Assembly (NCBI GenBank): GCA_016187945.1 | Contig: JACPIT010000005.1 | Location: 1,302,001-1,366,000, forward strand | DNA length: 64,000 nucleotides | Origin: Opitutia bacterium | Lineage (GTDB): Bacteria; Verrucomicrobiota; Verrucomicrobiia; Opitutales; Opitutaceae | Direction of reading: 5' to 3' | In this document: piece by piece, positions 15,523 through 23,664 of the stretch | Layout: every line of letters begins with the position of its first letter | Numbering within the stretch: position 1 is the stretch's first letter | Notes under the pieces: generated by a model | What the model saw: only the letters and a program-made list of their open reading frames with translations | What the model was told of the DNA's origin: nothing | Databases searched by the model: none | Translations under genes and position numbers: made by a program

Positions 15523-15977
15523 ACGAAACTCCCGTCGAATTCGACCGCCGGTTTGCCGTTCGCTCCGGCGACGGTCGCGCGCAGTTCCATGCGCGCTTTT
15601 TTGTTGCGACGCAGGTCGGCGAGGAAGTCGGCGGCTTGTGCCGCGGAGGGGCGTTCGCACACGGCGCGGATCGGGCCGGTCACGGGCGCGCGATAGAGGG
15701 CGTTGCTGCGTTTCACGACGACATGCCCGTCGATGCCGGCGTCGCGCAGCACCATCCAGAGCGCCCCATAGCAAGCGAGCAGCGGCACCGTGTGCAGCGA
15801 GCCGCCGAATGCGGTGCCGAGGTGGTTCTTGTTCGGCTCGAGCGGTGCTTCGAGGACGAGGCGACCGGCGCTCGCTTCCGTCGCACGCAGGTCCATCGCG
15901 CGCGTGAGCGGAATCTGCTCGTGGAGAAAAACGGTGAGACCTTCGGTGCTGACGCTGTCGGGAACGAGATGGCTCAT
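15510..15977 (-). CDS. YiiD-C-type hotdog thioesterase-like protein
   Basis: A 155-residue hotdog-fold protein with the pattern of the putative thioesterase domain found at the C-terminus of YiiD: LHEQIPLTRAMDLRA, then the helix-start NHLGTAFGGSLHT that forms the active-site helix, and a C-terminal strand block GKPAVEFDGSF. Such proteins probably cleave acyl thioesters, but substrate and physiological role are unknown. The ATG at 15977 was chosen because the frame upstream is translated from a seven-base-period repeat array (15989-16016). Confidence 0.75.
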   Translation of the reverse strand: MSHLVPDSVSTEGLTVFLHEQIPLTRAMDLRATEASAGRLVLEAPLEPNKNHLGTAFGGSLHTVPLLACYGALWMVLRDAGIDGHVVVKRSNALYRAPVTGPIRAVCERPSAAQAADFLADLRRNKKARMELRATVAGANGKPAVEFDGSFVAVL

Positions 15978-15988
15978 GGAGAAAAGGG

Positions 15989-16016
15989 CCAACGTCCAAA
16001 CGCCAAACCCCCACGC
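15989..16016. repeat. 7-base-period array (CCAAACG type) upstream of the thioesterase-like gene
   Basis: Units CCAACGT, CCAAACG, CCAAACC, CCCACGC. It starts 11 bases upstream of the ATG and belongs to the same sequence family as the pair at 17465-17604. Confidence 0.75.
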
Positions 16017-16167
16017 TGGCGAGCGCAGATGTGAGTCGCGGCTCGCGTGACGACCGCCTTTTTCAGCGTGGCGCTCGCACGCGGCGGCGGCGTCGCGGCG
16101 CGAAGGCGCGGCGCATTTGTCCTCGGGCAGCGAGTCCGTTCGTCGTAGGAACGAAACCCAGTCCCGC

Positions 16168-16524
16168 ATGAAAACTCCCGACAACCGTCTCCTCTACCTG
16201 CTCCTGTTGCGTCAGCCGAACACCGGTCCCGGACCGACGCCGACGCAGATGCGCGAAATCATGGCGCGTTTCGCCGCGTGGATGGCGGACCTCCGAGCGG
16301 AAGGCGCGCTGGTGTCGTCGCACGGCCTGAAGCCCAAGGGCAAGATTCTGCGCGGGCGCCGCGGCGCGACGATCGCCGACGGACCTTACGCGGAGGCGAA
16401 GGAAATCGTCGGCGGCTACGTGCTGATCCAAGCCCGCAACGCCGCGCACGCGCTCCGCCTCGCGCGCGGCTGCCCCGGGCTCGACTACCGCCTCGCCGTC
16501 GAAGTGCGGCCGGTGAAGCACTGA
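16168..16524 (+). CDS. YciI/DGPF-domain protein
   Basis: A 118-residue single-domain protein with the YCII-related signature: a DGPY motif followed by AEAKEIVGGYVLI and, after the helix AAHALRLARGCPG, a strand EVRPV. The fold is a ferredoxin-like dimer; homologues often sit beside ECF sigma factors and are of unknown biochemical role. Here no sigma factor is adjacent. The ATG at 16168 fits the family length; an earlier in-frame start at 16117 is less likely. Confidence 0.85.
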   Translation: MKTPDNRLLYLLLLRQPNTGPGPTPTQMREIMARFAAWMADLRAEGALVSSHGLKPKGKILRGRRGATIADGPYAEAKEIVGGYVLIQARNAAHALRLARGCPGLDYRLAVEVRPVKH

Positions 16525-16999
16525 GCCGGACTCGTGTCGTTGCCCGCGAATTTCGCGAATTCGCGCGAATGAAAAATCGTCGATCTCCGGGGCCGCCGAT
16601 CGGTGTCGTCGATCGGGCGGAGGAACGGGGATTTTCCACTCTGAATCCGCGAGAATCCGCGCAATTCGCGGGAGCTCTTCTGAATGAGTTCGGCGGAGGC
16701 TCAGGTAACACGCGACGAGGTGTGGGAGTGCCGGCGTCCGGTCGGGCGATCGTGTCGGCGCGAGTTGGACCCTGCTGGGCTTCCGGCGCGTCGGAAGCCC
16801 GTCGCTGACGCGGCCTGATTTTTTCGGCATTTCGCCACCGACGGCGACGCGCGAAGCAAAGTCCCGACGCTTCCGCCGAACTTTGTGTCTCCGTGTCTTT
16901 GTGGTTCCAATCTCCGACACTCCCGTGCTCGCGCCAGCACGCGTGGCCGAGGCCGGCTTGGCTTTTGCGTTCTTTGCGCTTTCTGTGGCCACTCATCCG
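16525..16999. other. 475-base intergenic region with period-9 repeats and a hairpin
   Basis: No gene seen. CCCGCGAATTTCGCGAATTC (16540-16559) continues to CGCGCGAATG and faces an inverted relative containing GAATCCGCGAGAATCCGCGC (16642-16661). A perfect 9-bp hairpin GGGCTTCCG-GCGCGT-CGGAAGCCC lies at 16777-16800. At 16875-16909 TTTGTGTCTCCGTGTCTTTG repeats at 8 bases, and an inverted relative, GCGCTTTCTGTGGCC, lies at about 16976-16990, just before the next gene. Confidence 0.6.
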
Positions 17000-17269
17000 A
17001 TGGATTGCCGCTCGCACTGCGGCGCGTGTTGCATCGCGCCGAGCATCACGTCGCCGATTCCGGGCATGCCGCTCGGCAAGCCGGCGGGTGTGCGGTGCGT
17101 GCAGCTACTGCCCGACATGCGTTGCGCGCTCTTCGGTCGGCCCGAGCGGCCGGCGTTTTGCGCGAGCTTGCGGCCGAGCGAATCGATGTGCGGCTGCGAT
17201 CGTGCCGCCGCTCTGAATTACCTGGGCAAGTTGGAGGAACAAACGCGCCCCGGGGAAATGTCTGTCTGA
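17000..17269 (+). CDS. YkgJ-type cysteine-cluster protein
   Basis: An 89-residue protein with the UPF0153/YkgJ pattern of clustered cysteines: CRSHCGACCIAP at the N-terminus, GVRCVQLLPDMRCALF in the middle and CGC near residue 66. Such proteins are thought to bind zinc or an iron-sulfur cluster; no reaction is known. The ATG at 17000 directly precedes the first Cys. The stop TGA lies one base before a GTAG-headed palindrome. Confidence 0.85.
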   Translation: MDCRSHCGACCIAPSITSPIPGMPLGKPAGVRCVQLLPDMRCALFGRPERPAFCASLRPSESMCGCDRAAALNYLGKLEEQTRPGEMSV

Positions 17270-17270
17270 C

Positions 17271-17438
17271 GTAGCCTCGGCGAAGGCTGAGGCGGAGCGT
17301 GGCGCGACGCGGCGGTGGCGCACCTATCGAGGCTCGCGCGATCGACTGACGCGCACGAAGCGGAAGGCAGGGCGGAGCGGCCCGCTCCGCCGCGAAGGCG
17401 ATACCACATTCCCGGCGCACCGAGCCGGTGCGCCCTAC
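17271..17438. repeat. Two GTAG-headed palindromes of different sequence
   Basis: GTAGCCTCGGCGAAGGCTGA starts at 17271, one base after the stop of the cysteine-cluster gene. On the minus strand GTAGGGCGCACCGGCTCGGT and GCGCC run from 17438 to 17414. Between them lies a third stem, GGCGGAGCGG-CCCGCTCCGCC. Confidence 0.8.
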
Positions 17439-17464
17439 CTGTCAGTCTGATGCGCGAAGAGTCG

Positions 17465-17604
17465 CTAAACTCCAAATTCCAACCCCCAAGCACCAGAGAA
17501 ACCCCAAAATTCGAATCACCCAATCGAGGCGCAGCGACGCCGCCCTTTTGCCGTTGGCGGTTTGAAGATTCTCTGGGGTTTGGGGATTGGCGTTTGGAGT
17601 TTTC
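17465..17604. repeat. Inverted pair of 7-base-period arrays (CCAAATT type)
   Basis: Left, 17465-17506: CTAAACT, CCAAATT, CCAACCC, CCAAGCA, CCAGAGA, AACCCCA. Right, 17570-17604: TCTCTGG, GGTTTGG, GGATTGG, CGTTTGG, AGTTTTC. The pair ends 21 bases beyond the aquaporin stop codon. Confidence 0.85.
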
Positions 17605-17625
17605 GGCGCGCAGTCGCGCGCTGCG

Positions 17626-18348
<723 letters not shown>

Positions 18349-18372
18349 TCAGCCGTAACGATGCCGCCGGCC

Positions 18373-18443
18373 GTAGCAGCCGACGTGAGGAGGCTGAGAT
18401 CGAGGTGCACGTCGCGGCACAGCCTCGTTACCTCGGCGGCTAC
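18373..18443. repeat. GTAG-headed palindrome pair (CAGCCGACGTGAGG type)
   Basis: GTAGCAGCCGACGTGAGGAG, then GCTGA, starts at 18373; the inverted, partly decayed partner with CAGCCTCGTTACCTCGGCGG ends CTAC at 18443. The same element forms the pair at 24834-24901 and a degenerate copy at 22798. Confidence 0.8.
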
Positions 18444-18548
18444 GACGCGGCGCGCATTTCGACTGCGTCGATCGGCTCAGAGCGAATGCGAGGCGGCAGG
18501 ACGCGGTGGATGCTTGCAACTTCGCGGCGATGCGCCGACTTCTAGCGC

Positions 18549-18815
18549 GTGCGTCGAATCGTCAAATGGGTTGCCGTCGCGCTCGCCATCGTCGTGGGCG
18601 TCGTAGCGGCGTTTTTCGGAGCGCTGGTGGTAGGCGCGATTCTCGTGATCGCGGCGTTGTTCGCGCTGTTCGGCCGCGGGAGCTTTCGCGTGAACTTGAG
18701 CGGCGCGGCGCGGACAAAACGTCCGCCGACGCCCGGTGCCGCGCCGTCGCACGCGGGCGGCGACGTCATCGACATCGAGGCGCGCAAGGTCGAGACGCCG
18801 CACGAACTGAAGTAG
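18549..18815 (+). CDS. Small two-helix membrane protein, unknown
   Basis: An 88-residue protein with two adjacent membrane helices (VKWVAVALAIVVGVVAAFF and LVVGAILVIAALFALF) and a polar C-terminal tail ending in DIEARKVETPHELK. No family recognised. Its TAG stop codon is the head of a GTAG palindrome, so the original end of the gene may have been changed. GTG 18549 is the start; there is no clear Shine-Dalgarno sequence. Confidence 0.55.
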   Translation: MRRIVKWVAVALAIVVGVVAAFFGALVVGAILVIAALFALFGRGSFRVNLSGAARTKRPPTPGAAPSHAGGDVIDIEARKVETPHELK

Positions 18816-18979
18816 CGCCGGCGTTTTGCCAGCGTCGGCGTCTCGCCGGCATCGGTGGCGGGATGGTGGTGCGGCGGTGCCTCGGGCGGGAGCTGCGCGA
18901 GGTGGAGCGGCTCGTCGGGGACGACGCGCCCTTGTAGCTTAAAAGCGTGTCTTGGCTGTAGCGTCCCCATTGGGACAGA
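18812..18979. repeat. Three GTAG-type palindromes in a row
   Basis: GTAGCGCCGGCGTTTTGCCA starts at 18812 and its TAG is the stop of the small membrane protein. GGCTCGTCGGGGACGACGCG followed by CCCTTGTAG (18909-18936) is a decayed relative of the elements at 33199 and 37377. GTAGCGTCCCCATTGGGACA starts at 18958. Confidence 0.7.
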
Positions 18980-19082
18980 GGTCCGGCAAACCGCACTCGC
19001 CCAAGCAGCCTCGACTGCGCTGGTAGATCGGACCGACCTCTGCCCCTGCGGAGCGAGACTCTTCGAGCGCTCGCTGTAACTG

Positions 19083-19340
19083 CGCAACCAACGCCGCACC
19101 GCCGAGTCCATCGTCCGTCCTCATCTCCACGCCGCGCTCCGATCCTGGCGCGCTCAACTCGCCCGAATCCTGCGCGAACTCCGCCCGCACCTGCATGCCC
19201 ATCCCTCGCTCGCCGAGCAGTTCCGCCGGTTTATCACCTGCCATGGCGTCGGATTCATCACCGCCTGCATCACCTTCGCGGAGTTGCCGACCATCGCTGC
19301 TCGTCCGATCCGCGCGCCCTCTCGCTCAAATGCCTGCGCA
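19083..19340 (+). pseudogene. IS110-family transposase relic
   Basis: In one frame this stretch reads RNQRRTAESIVRPHLHAAL, then LRSWRAQLARILREL and PSLAEQFRRFITCHGVGFITACITFAELPTI (quoted here in parts), which matches the middle of IS110 transposases: the basic helix, the QLA helix and the Transposase_20 core normally written as IPGVGxxTAxxLLAELP. A TAA lies directly before it (19077), no catalytic DEDD N-terminal domain is found upstream, and the frame runs into unrelated sequence after about 19330. It is a fragment of about 85 codons, with no visible terminal repeats, as expected for IS110. Confidence 0.6.
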
Positions 19341-19411
19341 TCCTCATCGGCCTGCTTGGCTCCCAAACCGATTTCGCTCCCAACTGGGCAGCGAAAAATT
19401 CCTGACGAAAG

Positions 19412-20611
19412 ATGGGACATACCTTCTCCGTTGCGCGGTTCCGCGTCGGCGCGCAACGTGCCGCGATGTCCGCACCCGGCCCGCACGACGGTTTCTTCAC
19501 GATCGACACCCACATCGACACGCCCACGGCCTCGCTCATGCGCGACGGTTGGGATTTTGGCGCGCGCCATGACCGCGCAAGCGATCGTTCGCAATGCGAC
19601 CTGCCGCGCATGGCCGAGGGCGGCATCGACGCGCTGGGCTTTGCCGTGTTCGCGACGCAAGCGGCGCGCACGCCCGCGGGCTTCGCACTCGCGCACGAAA
19701 AGGCGGTGCAGGTGTTCGAACGCATTCACGCCGTCGTCTCGCCGCATGCGGATCGCTGCGGCATCGCTCTCCGCGCCGACGACGGTCAGCGACTCAAGGC
19801 GGCGGGCCGTCGCGCGTTCTACCTCGCGATCGAGAACAGCTACTCGCTCGGACTCGACGCGGGCAATGTCGCGAAATTCCACGCGCTCGGCGTGCGCATG
19901 CTCGGGCTGAATCACATGCTCCACAACGACGTCGCGGACTCGTCCACCGATCCGCGTCCGCCCGAGTGGGGCGGTTTGAGTCCGTTCGGCAAGGACGTGA
20001 TGGCCGAGTGCAATCGCCTCGGCATCGCGCTCGACGCGTCGCACGCTTCCGACGACGCGCTGTGGGATTTGCTCGAGCTGTCGGCGACGCCGCCGCTGCT
20101 CACGCACTCCGGTTGCCGCGCCGTGTGCGATCATCCGCGCAATATCGGCGACGAGCTCCTCCGCGCGCTCGCGGCGAAGGGTGGCGTCATTCAGATCAAC
20201 GCGCTGCCGATCGCATTGAAAAACGCGCCGGGCAACCGGCAGACGGAAGAGGCGGCGAAGATGCTGCTGAAGCTCGCCGACCTCGTGCTGACGCCGGAAG
20301 TGCGTGCGCAATTCGCCGGCGAGTGGGAACGGATCGATCGCGAGCACCCCGCGCCGAAGTGCCACCTCGACGACTACCTCGCTCACATCGAGCACGCGGT
20401 CGCCGTGGCGGGCATCGATCACGTCGGCATCGGCTGCGATTTCGACGGCGGCGGCGGATTCGTCGATGGGCTGAACGATGTCGCCGATTATCCGAACATC
20501 ACGCGCGCGCTGCGCGCTCGCGGTTGGAGCGAGGAGAGTCTCGCGAAGCTCTGGGGCCAGAACACGCTGCGCGTCCTCCGCGCGTGCGAAGCCCACGCAG
20601 CGAAGCGGTAG
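19412..20611 (+). CDS. Membrane dipeptidase family (peptidase M19)
   Basis: A renal-dipeptidase-like zinc enzyme of 381-399 residues in a TIM-barrel fold. Metal ligands are visible: HxD in FTIDTHIDTP, Glu in YLAIENSY, His in LDASHASD, and the second His with the family signature CDHPRN; HVGIGCDFDGGG gives the late Asp. It should cleave dipeptides, possibly with D-residues. No signal peptide is seen, so it is probably cytoplasmic. Start 19412 (MGHTFS) or 19466 (MSAPGP); neither has a strong Shine-Dalgarno sequence. The stop TAG (20609-20611) is the head of a GTAG palindrome. Confidence 0.9.
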   Translation: MGHTFSVARFRVGAQRAAMSAPGPHDGFFTIDTHIDTPTASLMRDGWDFGARHDRASDRSQCDLPRMAEGGIDALGFAVFATQAARTPAGFALAHEKAVQVFERIHAVVSPHADRCGIALRADDGQRLKAAGRRAFYLAIENSYSLGLDAGNVAKFHALGVRMLGLNHMLHNDVADSSTDPRPPEWGGLSPFGKDVMAECNRLGIALDASHASDDALWDLLELSATPPLLTHSGCRAVCDHPRNIGDELLRALAAKGGVIQINALPIALKNAPGNRQTEEAAKMLLKLADLVLTPEVRAQFAGEWERIDREHPAPKCHLDDYLAHIEHAVAVAGIDHVGIGCDFDGGGGFVDGLNDVADYPNITRALRARGWSEESLAKLWGQNTLRVLRACEAHAAKR

Positions 20612-20862
20612 GGCGCGTCGTCTCGACGAGCCGTTCCCGCGCGACCGATTTCCGGACGGCTCGGGATTTCTGTTGTAGGAGCGGCTTCACGCCGCGACCG
20701 GCCGCGTTGCGCGCCGCGCTCATTTCGCGGCGTAAAGCCTTCGCCGAAGCTACGGACGACAAGAAAGCCGCTCCTGCCGTTTGCAAGGGCGAGGGTTCGA
20801 GGTAGCGCGGTGCTTCAGCCCGCGCGGAGGATTTTTCAGCACGGGCTGAAGCACCGCGCTAC
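20608..20862. repeat. Cluster of GTAG palindromes, one nested in another
   Basis: Four elements fill the 248-base gap. GTAGGGCGCGTCGTCTCGAC starts at 20608 and gives the dipeptidase stop. GTAGGAGCGGCTTCACGCCG starts at 20675. Its inverted partner begins CGCGGCGTAAAGC (20725-20737) but is interrupted by about 30 bases containing CTTCGCCGAAGCTACGGACG and resumes CCGCTCCTGC at 20768. GTAGCGCGGTGCTTCAGCCC starts at 20802 and its exact inverted partner ends at 20862, giving the stop of the minus-strand gene. Confidence 0.85.
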
Positions 20863-21059
20863 CGCCGCCTCGCGTCCCTCCCGATTTGATATTCCGCGAA
20901 ATCGTTCCAGACGCCCTCGTAGAGCTTGTCCTGTTTGAAAATCTGCAGGATGCGCGCGTGCTCCTGGTCGCTCGTCGGAAAAACGCGCGGTTCCTCGCCC
21001 GGCAGAAACATCGCCGTGTAGGAGCGCTTGCCGTCGTCCATGCGTCGGATCACGAGCAT
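20859..21059 (-). CDS. Small conserved-looking protein, unknown
   Basis: A 66-residue protein, MLVIRRMDDGKRSYTAMFLP to RDARRR, with a mixed alpha/beta composition and a clear folded-protein codon pattern up to about residue 60; I do not recognise it. The frame is open further upstream but there the residues are arginine/serine-rich antisense of the divergent gene at 21136, so the ATG at 21059 is preferred. The final codons and the TAG stop come from a GTAG palindrome, whose inverted partner lies 36 bases away. Confidence 0.5.
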   Translation of the reverse strand: MLVIRRMDDGKRSYTAMFLPGEEPRVFPTSDQEHARILQIFKQDKLYEGVWNDFAEYQIGRDARRR

Positions 21060-21135
21060 GCGGCCAGCAAAGCCGGTCGCGCCAAAATCGCGAGTGCGCG
21101 ATTGCCTCGGCGCGGGCGGCGGCCAGCTTCGCCGC

Positions 21136-21798
21136 ATGGCAACAGCGCTCATCGCCGGCGGCTCGGGACTCGTGGGCGGATGCCTGCTGCGCGAGTTGCT
21201 CGAGGCGCCGGAATACGATCGCGTCGTCGCGATCGGGCGCCGGCCGCTCGAACTGACGCACGAAAAGCTCGTGCCGGTGACGACCGAGTTTGCGGCGCTG
21301 CGCGAACTCGCGACGCCGTTGCGCGGGGACGATGCGTTTTGCTGCCTGGGCACGACGATCAAGAAGGCGGGCTCGCGCGAGGCGTTCCGCGCGGTCGATC
21401 ACGGCGCGGTGCTGGCGTTTGCCTGGGCGGCGCAGCGCGGCGGGGCACGACGGTTCTTCACGGTGTCCTCGCTCGGGGCGAACGCCGGGTCGCGCGTGTT
21501 CTACAACCGCGTGAAGGGAGAGACGGAGCGCGCTCTCGAGGTGCTCGGCTTCGATACGCTGGGAGTTTTCCGGCCGAGCTTGCTGCGCGGTCCGCGCACC
21601 GAGTTTCGTTTCGGCGAACGCGTCGGCGAGCTGGCGCTCGCGCTCGTCGGGCCGTTGCTCGTGGGCGGCTGGCGAAAATATCGCGCGATCGACGTGGAAG
21701 TCGTCGCGCGAGCGATGCTGCGGGCGTCGTTCGGCCGCGGGCCGCGCGGCGTGCTGACCTACGAGTCGGACGAGATCGCCGATCTCGGGCGTCGCTGA
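21136..21798 (+). CDS. Atypical SDR / NAD(P)-binding oxidoreductase (TIP30-like)
   Basis: A 220-residue Rossmann protein with the dinucleotide-binding start TALIAGGSGLVGGCLLREL, the segment FCCLGTTIKKAGSREAFRAVD that is typical of HTATIP2/TIP30-like atypical SDRs, and the active-site region FTVSSLGANAGSRVFYNRVKGETE with the YxxxK motif (Tyr and Lys four apart). The later RPSLLRGPRTEFRFGE matches the family. It probably binds NADPH; substrate unknown. It is divergent from the 66-residue gene. Confidence 0.85.
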   Translation: MATALIAGGSGLVGGCLLRELLEAPEYDRVVAIGRRPLELTHEKLVPVTTEFAALRELATPLRGDDAFCCLGTTIKKAGSREAFRAVDHGAVLAFAWAAQRGGARRFFTVSSLGANAGSRVFYNRVKGETERALEVLGFDTLGVFRPSLLRGPRTEFRFGERVGELALALVGPLLVGGWRKYRAIDVEVVARAMLRASFGRGPRGVLTYESDEIADLGRR

Positions 21799-21917
21799 AG
21801 GTCGTGCCTGCGGACGAATCGTCCCAAACGGGCGAGGATCGGCGCAACGCAGCTTGTTGGTAACGTCAACTTCCAGCCGGCGCTACGTCAGCGATCGCGA
21901 AATCGCTCGCTGCCGCG

Positions 21918-22628
21918 TCACCTTTCGCTCGGCGGCGGCGCTTCGCTCGGTGCGGGATGCAGGAGAACGACCTGTTTCTCGGTCTTCCCCGCGATGCGCA
22001 ACGCGAGCGTGACCGGCAGTTCATCCGGCAGGTCGCCTTGCACGAACGAGGTCATCGGCGAAAACTCGGCGGTTTCGCCGGCGGGCACGATGAGCGTCGC
22101 GGGCTGAACGACGAAATTGCCGAGCGACGACGCGAAATCGCGGCAAGCGACCTCGACGGGCGCGGCGCTCGTGTTGCGCAGCTTGACGTGGATCATCAGC
22201 GGCACGCCGCTCGCCGGCATCATGCGTGGGCCGCCACCGCTGTTGCCGCCGAGTTCGCCGGGAGGTCCGTCGCCGCGTTCGCCGCCGGGACCGCCGCGTC
22301 CTCGTCCGCCCTCGCCACCGCCGAACTGCATCGGGCCGGCGCCGCCGCCGAAGCTCATGCCGCCGCCGCGACGCCCGCCACGTCCTTCGCGTTCTCCTCG
22401 ACCGCCGCTTTCGCCGCCGCCTTCGGGCCGGCGGAATTCCGCGCCGACGTGGATGGAGGCGACGAGTTGTCCGCTGAAGTAAGTCGCTTCGCCGGCGACG
22501 GGCGCGGGCGGCTTCGGCATGGCGCCGCGATGCGGACGCTCGTCGGAAGCGCACGAGGCGAGCAACGCGGACAACAGACAAAACAAACCTGCCGCGAGCT
22601 GCGGCCGGGACAGGATGGGGGAGCGCAT
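21918..22628 (-). CDS. Glycine-rich lipoprotein, unknown
   Basis: A 236-residue predicted lipoprotein: basic start, hydrophobic core and the lipobox LLASC with Cys near residue 26. Residues ~68-135 form a Gly/Arg low-complexity stretch (GGRGEREGRGGRRGGG and GEGGRGRGGPGGERG). The C-terminal ~100 residues look like an immunoglobulin-type domain (VPLMIHVKLRNTSAAPVEV, then LRIAGKTEKQVVLL). No family recognised. The ATG at 22628 starts a perfect type II signal sequence. Confidence 0.7.
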   Translation of the reverse strand: MRSPILSRPQLAAGLFCLLSALLASCASDERPHRGAMPKPPAPVAGEATYFSGQLVASIHVGAEFRRPEGGGESGGRGEREGRGGRRGGGMSFGGGAGPMQFGGGEGGRGRGGPGGERGDGPPGELGGNSGGGPRMMPASGVPLMIHVKLRNTSAAPVEVACRDFASSLGNFVVQPATLIVPAGETAEFSPMTSFVQGDLPDELPVTLALRIAGKTEKQVVLLHPAPSEAPPPSER

Positions 22629-22797
22629 CGGCGTTGAGACGCTGCGCGCGAGGGAAAGTTTCGCGCCGGCGTGTCATGACGGGATGAACAGGCGGAGTTT
22701 CGGGATGAAGCGGCGTGGCAGACGCGCGCGCTGATCGCACCGCTGGTCCGGAGGGCAATTCCGTCGAGTCCCCGGCGAGCGTGTTCTCCGCCGGCTC

Positions 22798-22826
22798 GTA
22801 GCAGCGTGCGTGAGACGACTGATGTG
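22798..22826 (+). repeat. Isolated, degenerate GTAG palindrome
   Basis: GTAGCAGCGTGCGTGAGACG, then ACTGATG, resembles the GTAGCAGCCGACGTGAGGAG element at 18373, but no inverted partner is near. Confidence 0.5.
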
Positions 22827-22909
22827 CGTGGCAACGGCTCGCGCGTGCGGCGTTCGTTAGCCGACTGCCGTCGGGTGCCGCGACGCGTGCGGCCTCCGGC
22901 CGGGCGCGC

Positions 22910-23527
22910 TCAGCTCCAGTGATAATTGAAGCTGACGCTGATCCGCTCCTCGGTCGTGCGGTTGGCGGCGACTTCGTGGCGCAGCCAGCTCTCGAAGAGC
23001 AGCAGCCAGCCGGCTTTCGCGGGGTAGGTGATATGCGGCTGGTTCGCCGGACGCGCGTCGGGCGTCTTCGGCGGCGCGGCCATGAACTTGCTCAGGCGCG
23101 GGTCTTCGAATTTCAGACCGGGGCAACCGCGCGGCGTGACGACGTAATACGTGCCGCTGATGAAGCTGTTCGGGTGGAGGTGCAGGCTGTGCGCGGCGTG
23201 CTCGGGCATGATGTTCACCCAGAAATCGCTCATCGCGATCTCGCGGCCGCGCAGATCCATGTCGAGTTCGCGCGCGAATTTTTTCACGTGTGCCGTGATC
23301 TTCCGCTCGAGGCCCGCGAAAGTGGACGAGAATTCGTGCAGCCGGTTGAGCGAGGCGTAGGACGTGTAGCCGCCCGGATAGTTTTTCTCGCACCATTTGC
23401 GGCCGGCGGCGTCGTAGTCGCGGATGCGGCGGCACTCCTCGGCCAACTCGGCGTTGAAGCGGTCGAGTCCGGCCCGCTGGAGCGGCTCGTGATAGAGATA
23501 GGTGGGAAACCAGGCGCGCGTCGGCAT
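22910..23527 (-). CDS. Putative 2OG-Fe(II) oxygenase (TIGR02466-like)
   Basis: A 205-residue double-stranded beta-helix protein. The iron site can be read as HLHPNSFISGTYYV (His and an acidic/His pattern), the second His in SWLRHEVAANRT and the 2-oxoglutarate Arg in ERISVSFNY. This matches the family of small putative 2OG-Fe(II) oxygenases often called TIGR02466, whose substrates are unknown. ATG 23527 is in good agreement with family length. The downstream gap holds no recognisable terminator. Confidence 0.8.
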   Translation of the reverse strand: MPTRAWFPTYLYHEPLQRAGLDRFNAELAEECRRIRDYDAAGRKWCEKNYPGGYTSYASLNRLHEFSSTFAGLERKITAHVKKFARELDMDLRGREIAMSDFWVNIMPEHAAHSLHLHPNSFISGTYYVVTPRGCPGLKFEDPRLSKFMAAPPKTPDARPANQPHITYPAKAGWLLLFESWLRHEVAANRTTEERISVSFNYHWS

Positions 23528-23664
23528 GGCGGTTTCCTCGCGGGAAAACAGCCGGGCGGCAATCGCGAACCCGGCGACGGTTTTTCCGTCGGGCCGATGG
23601 TCCGCGCCGCGCGCTTTAGAGGTTGAATCGGGATTTCCTCCCTGATTCAGAGGCCAAACCTTTC

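Noticed and set aside
16278-16808. Plus-strand frame of 176 codons overlapping the YciI-like gene
   Set aside because: Different frame from the YciI-like gene, Arg/Pro-rich, and it runs through period-9 repeats and a hairpin.
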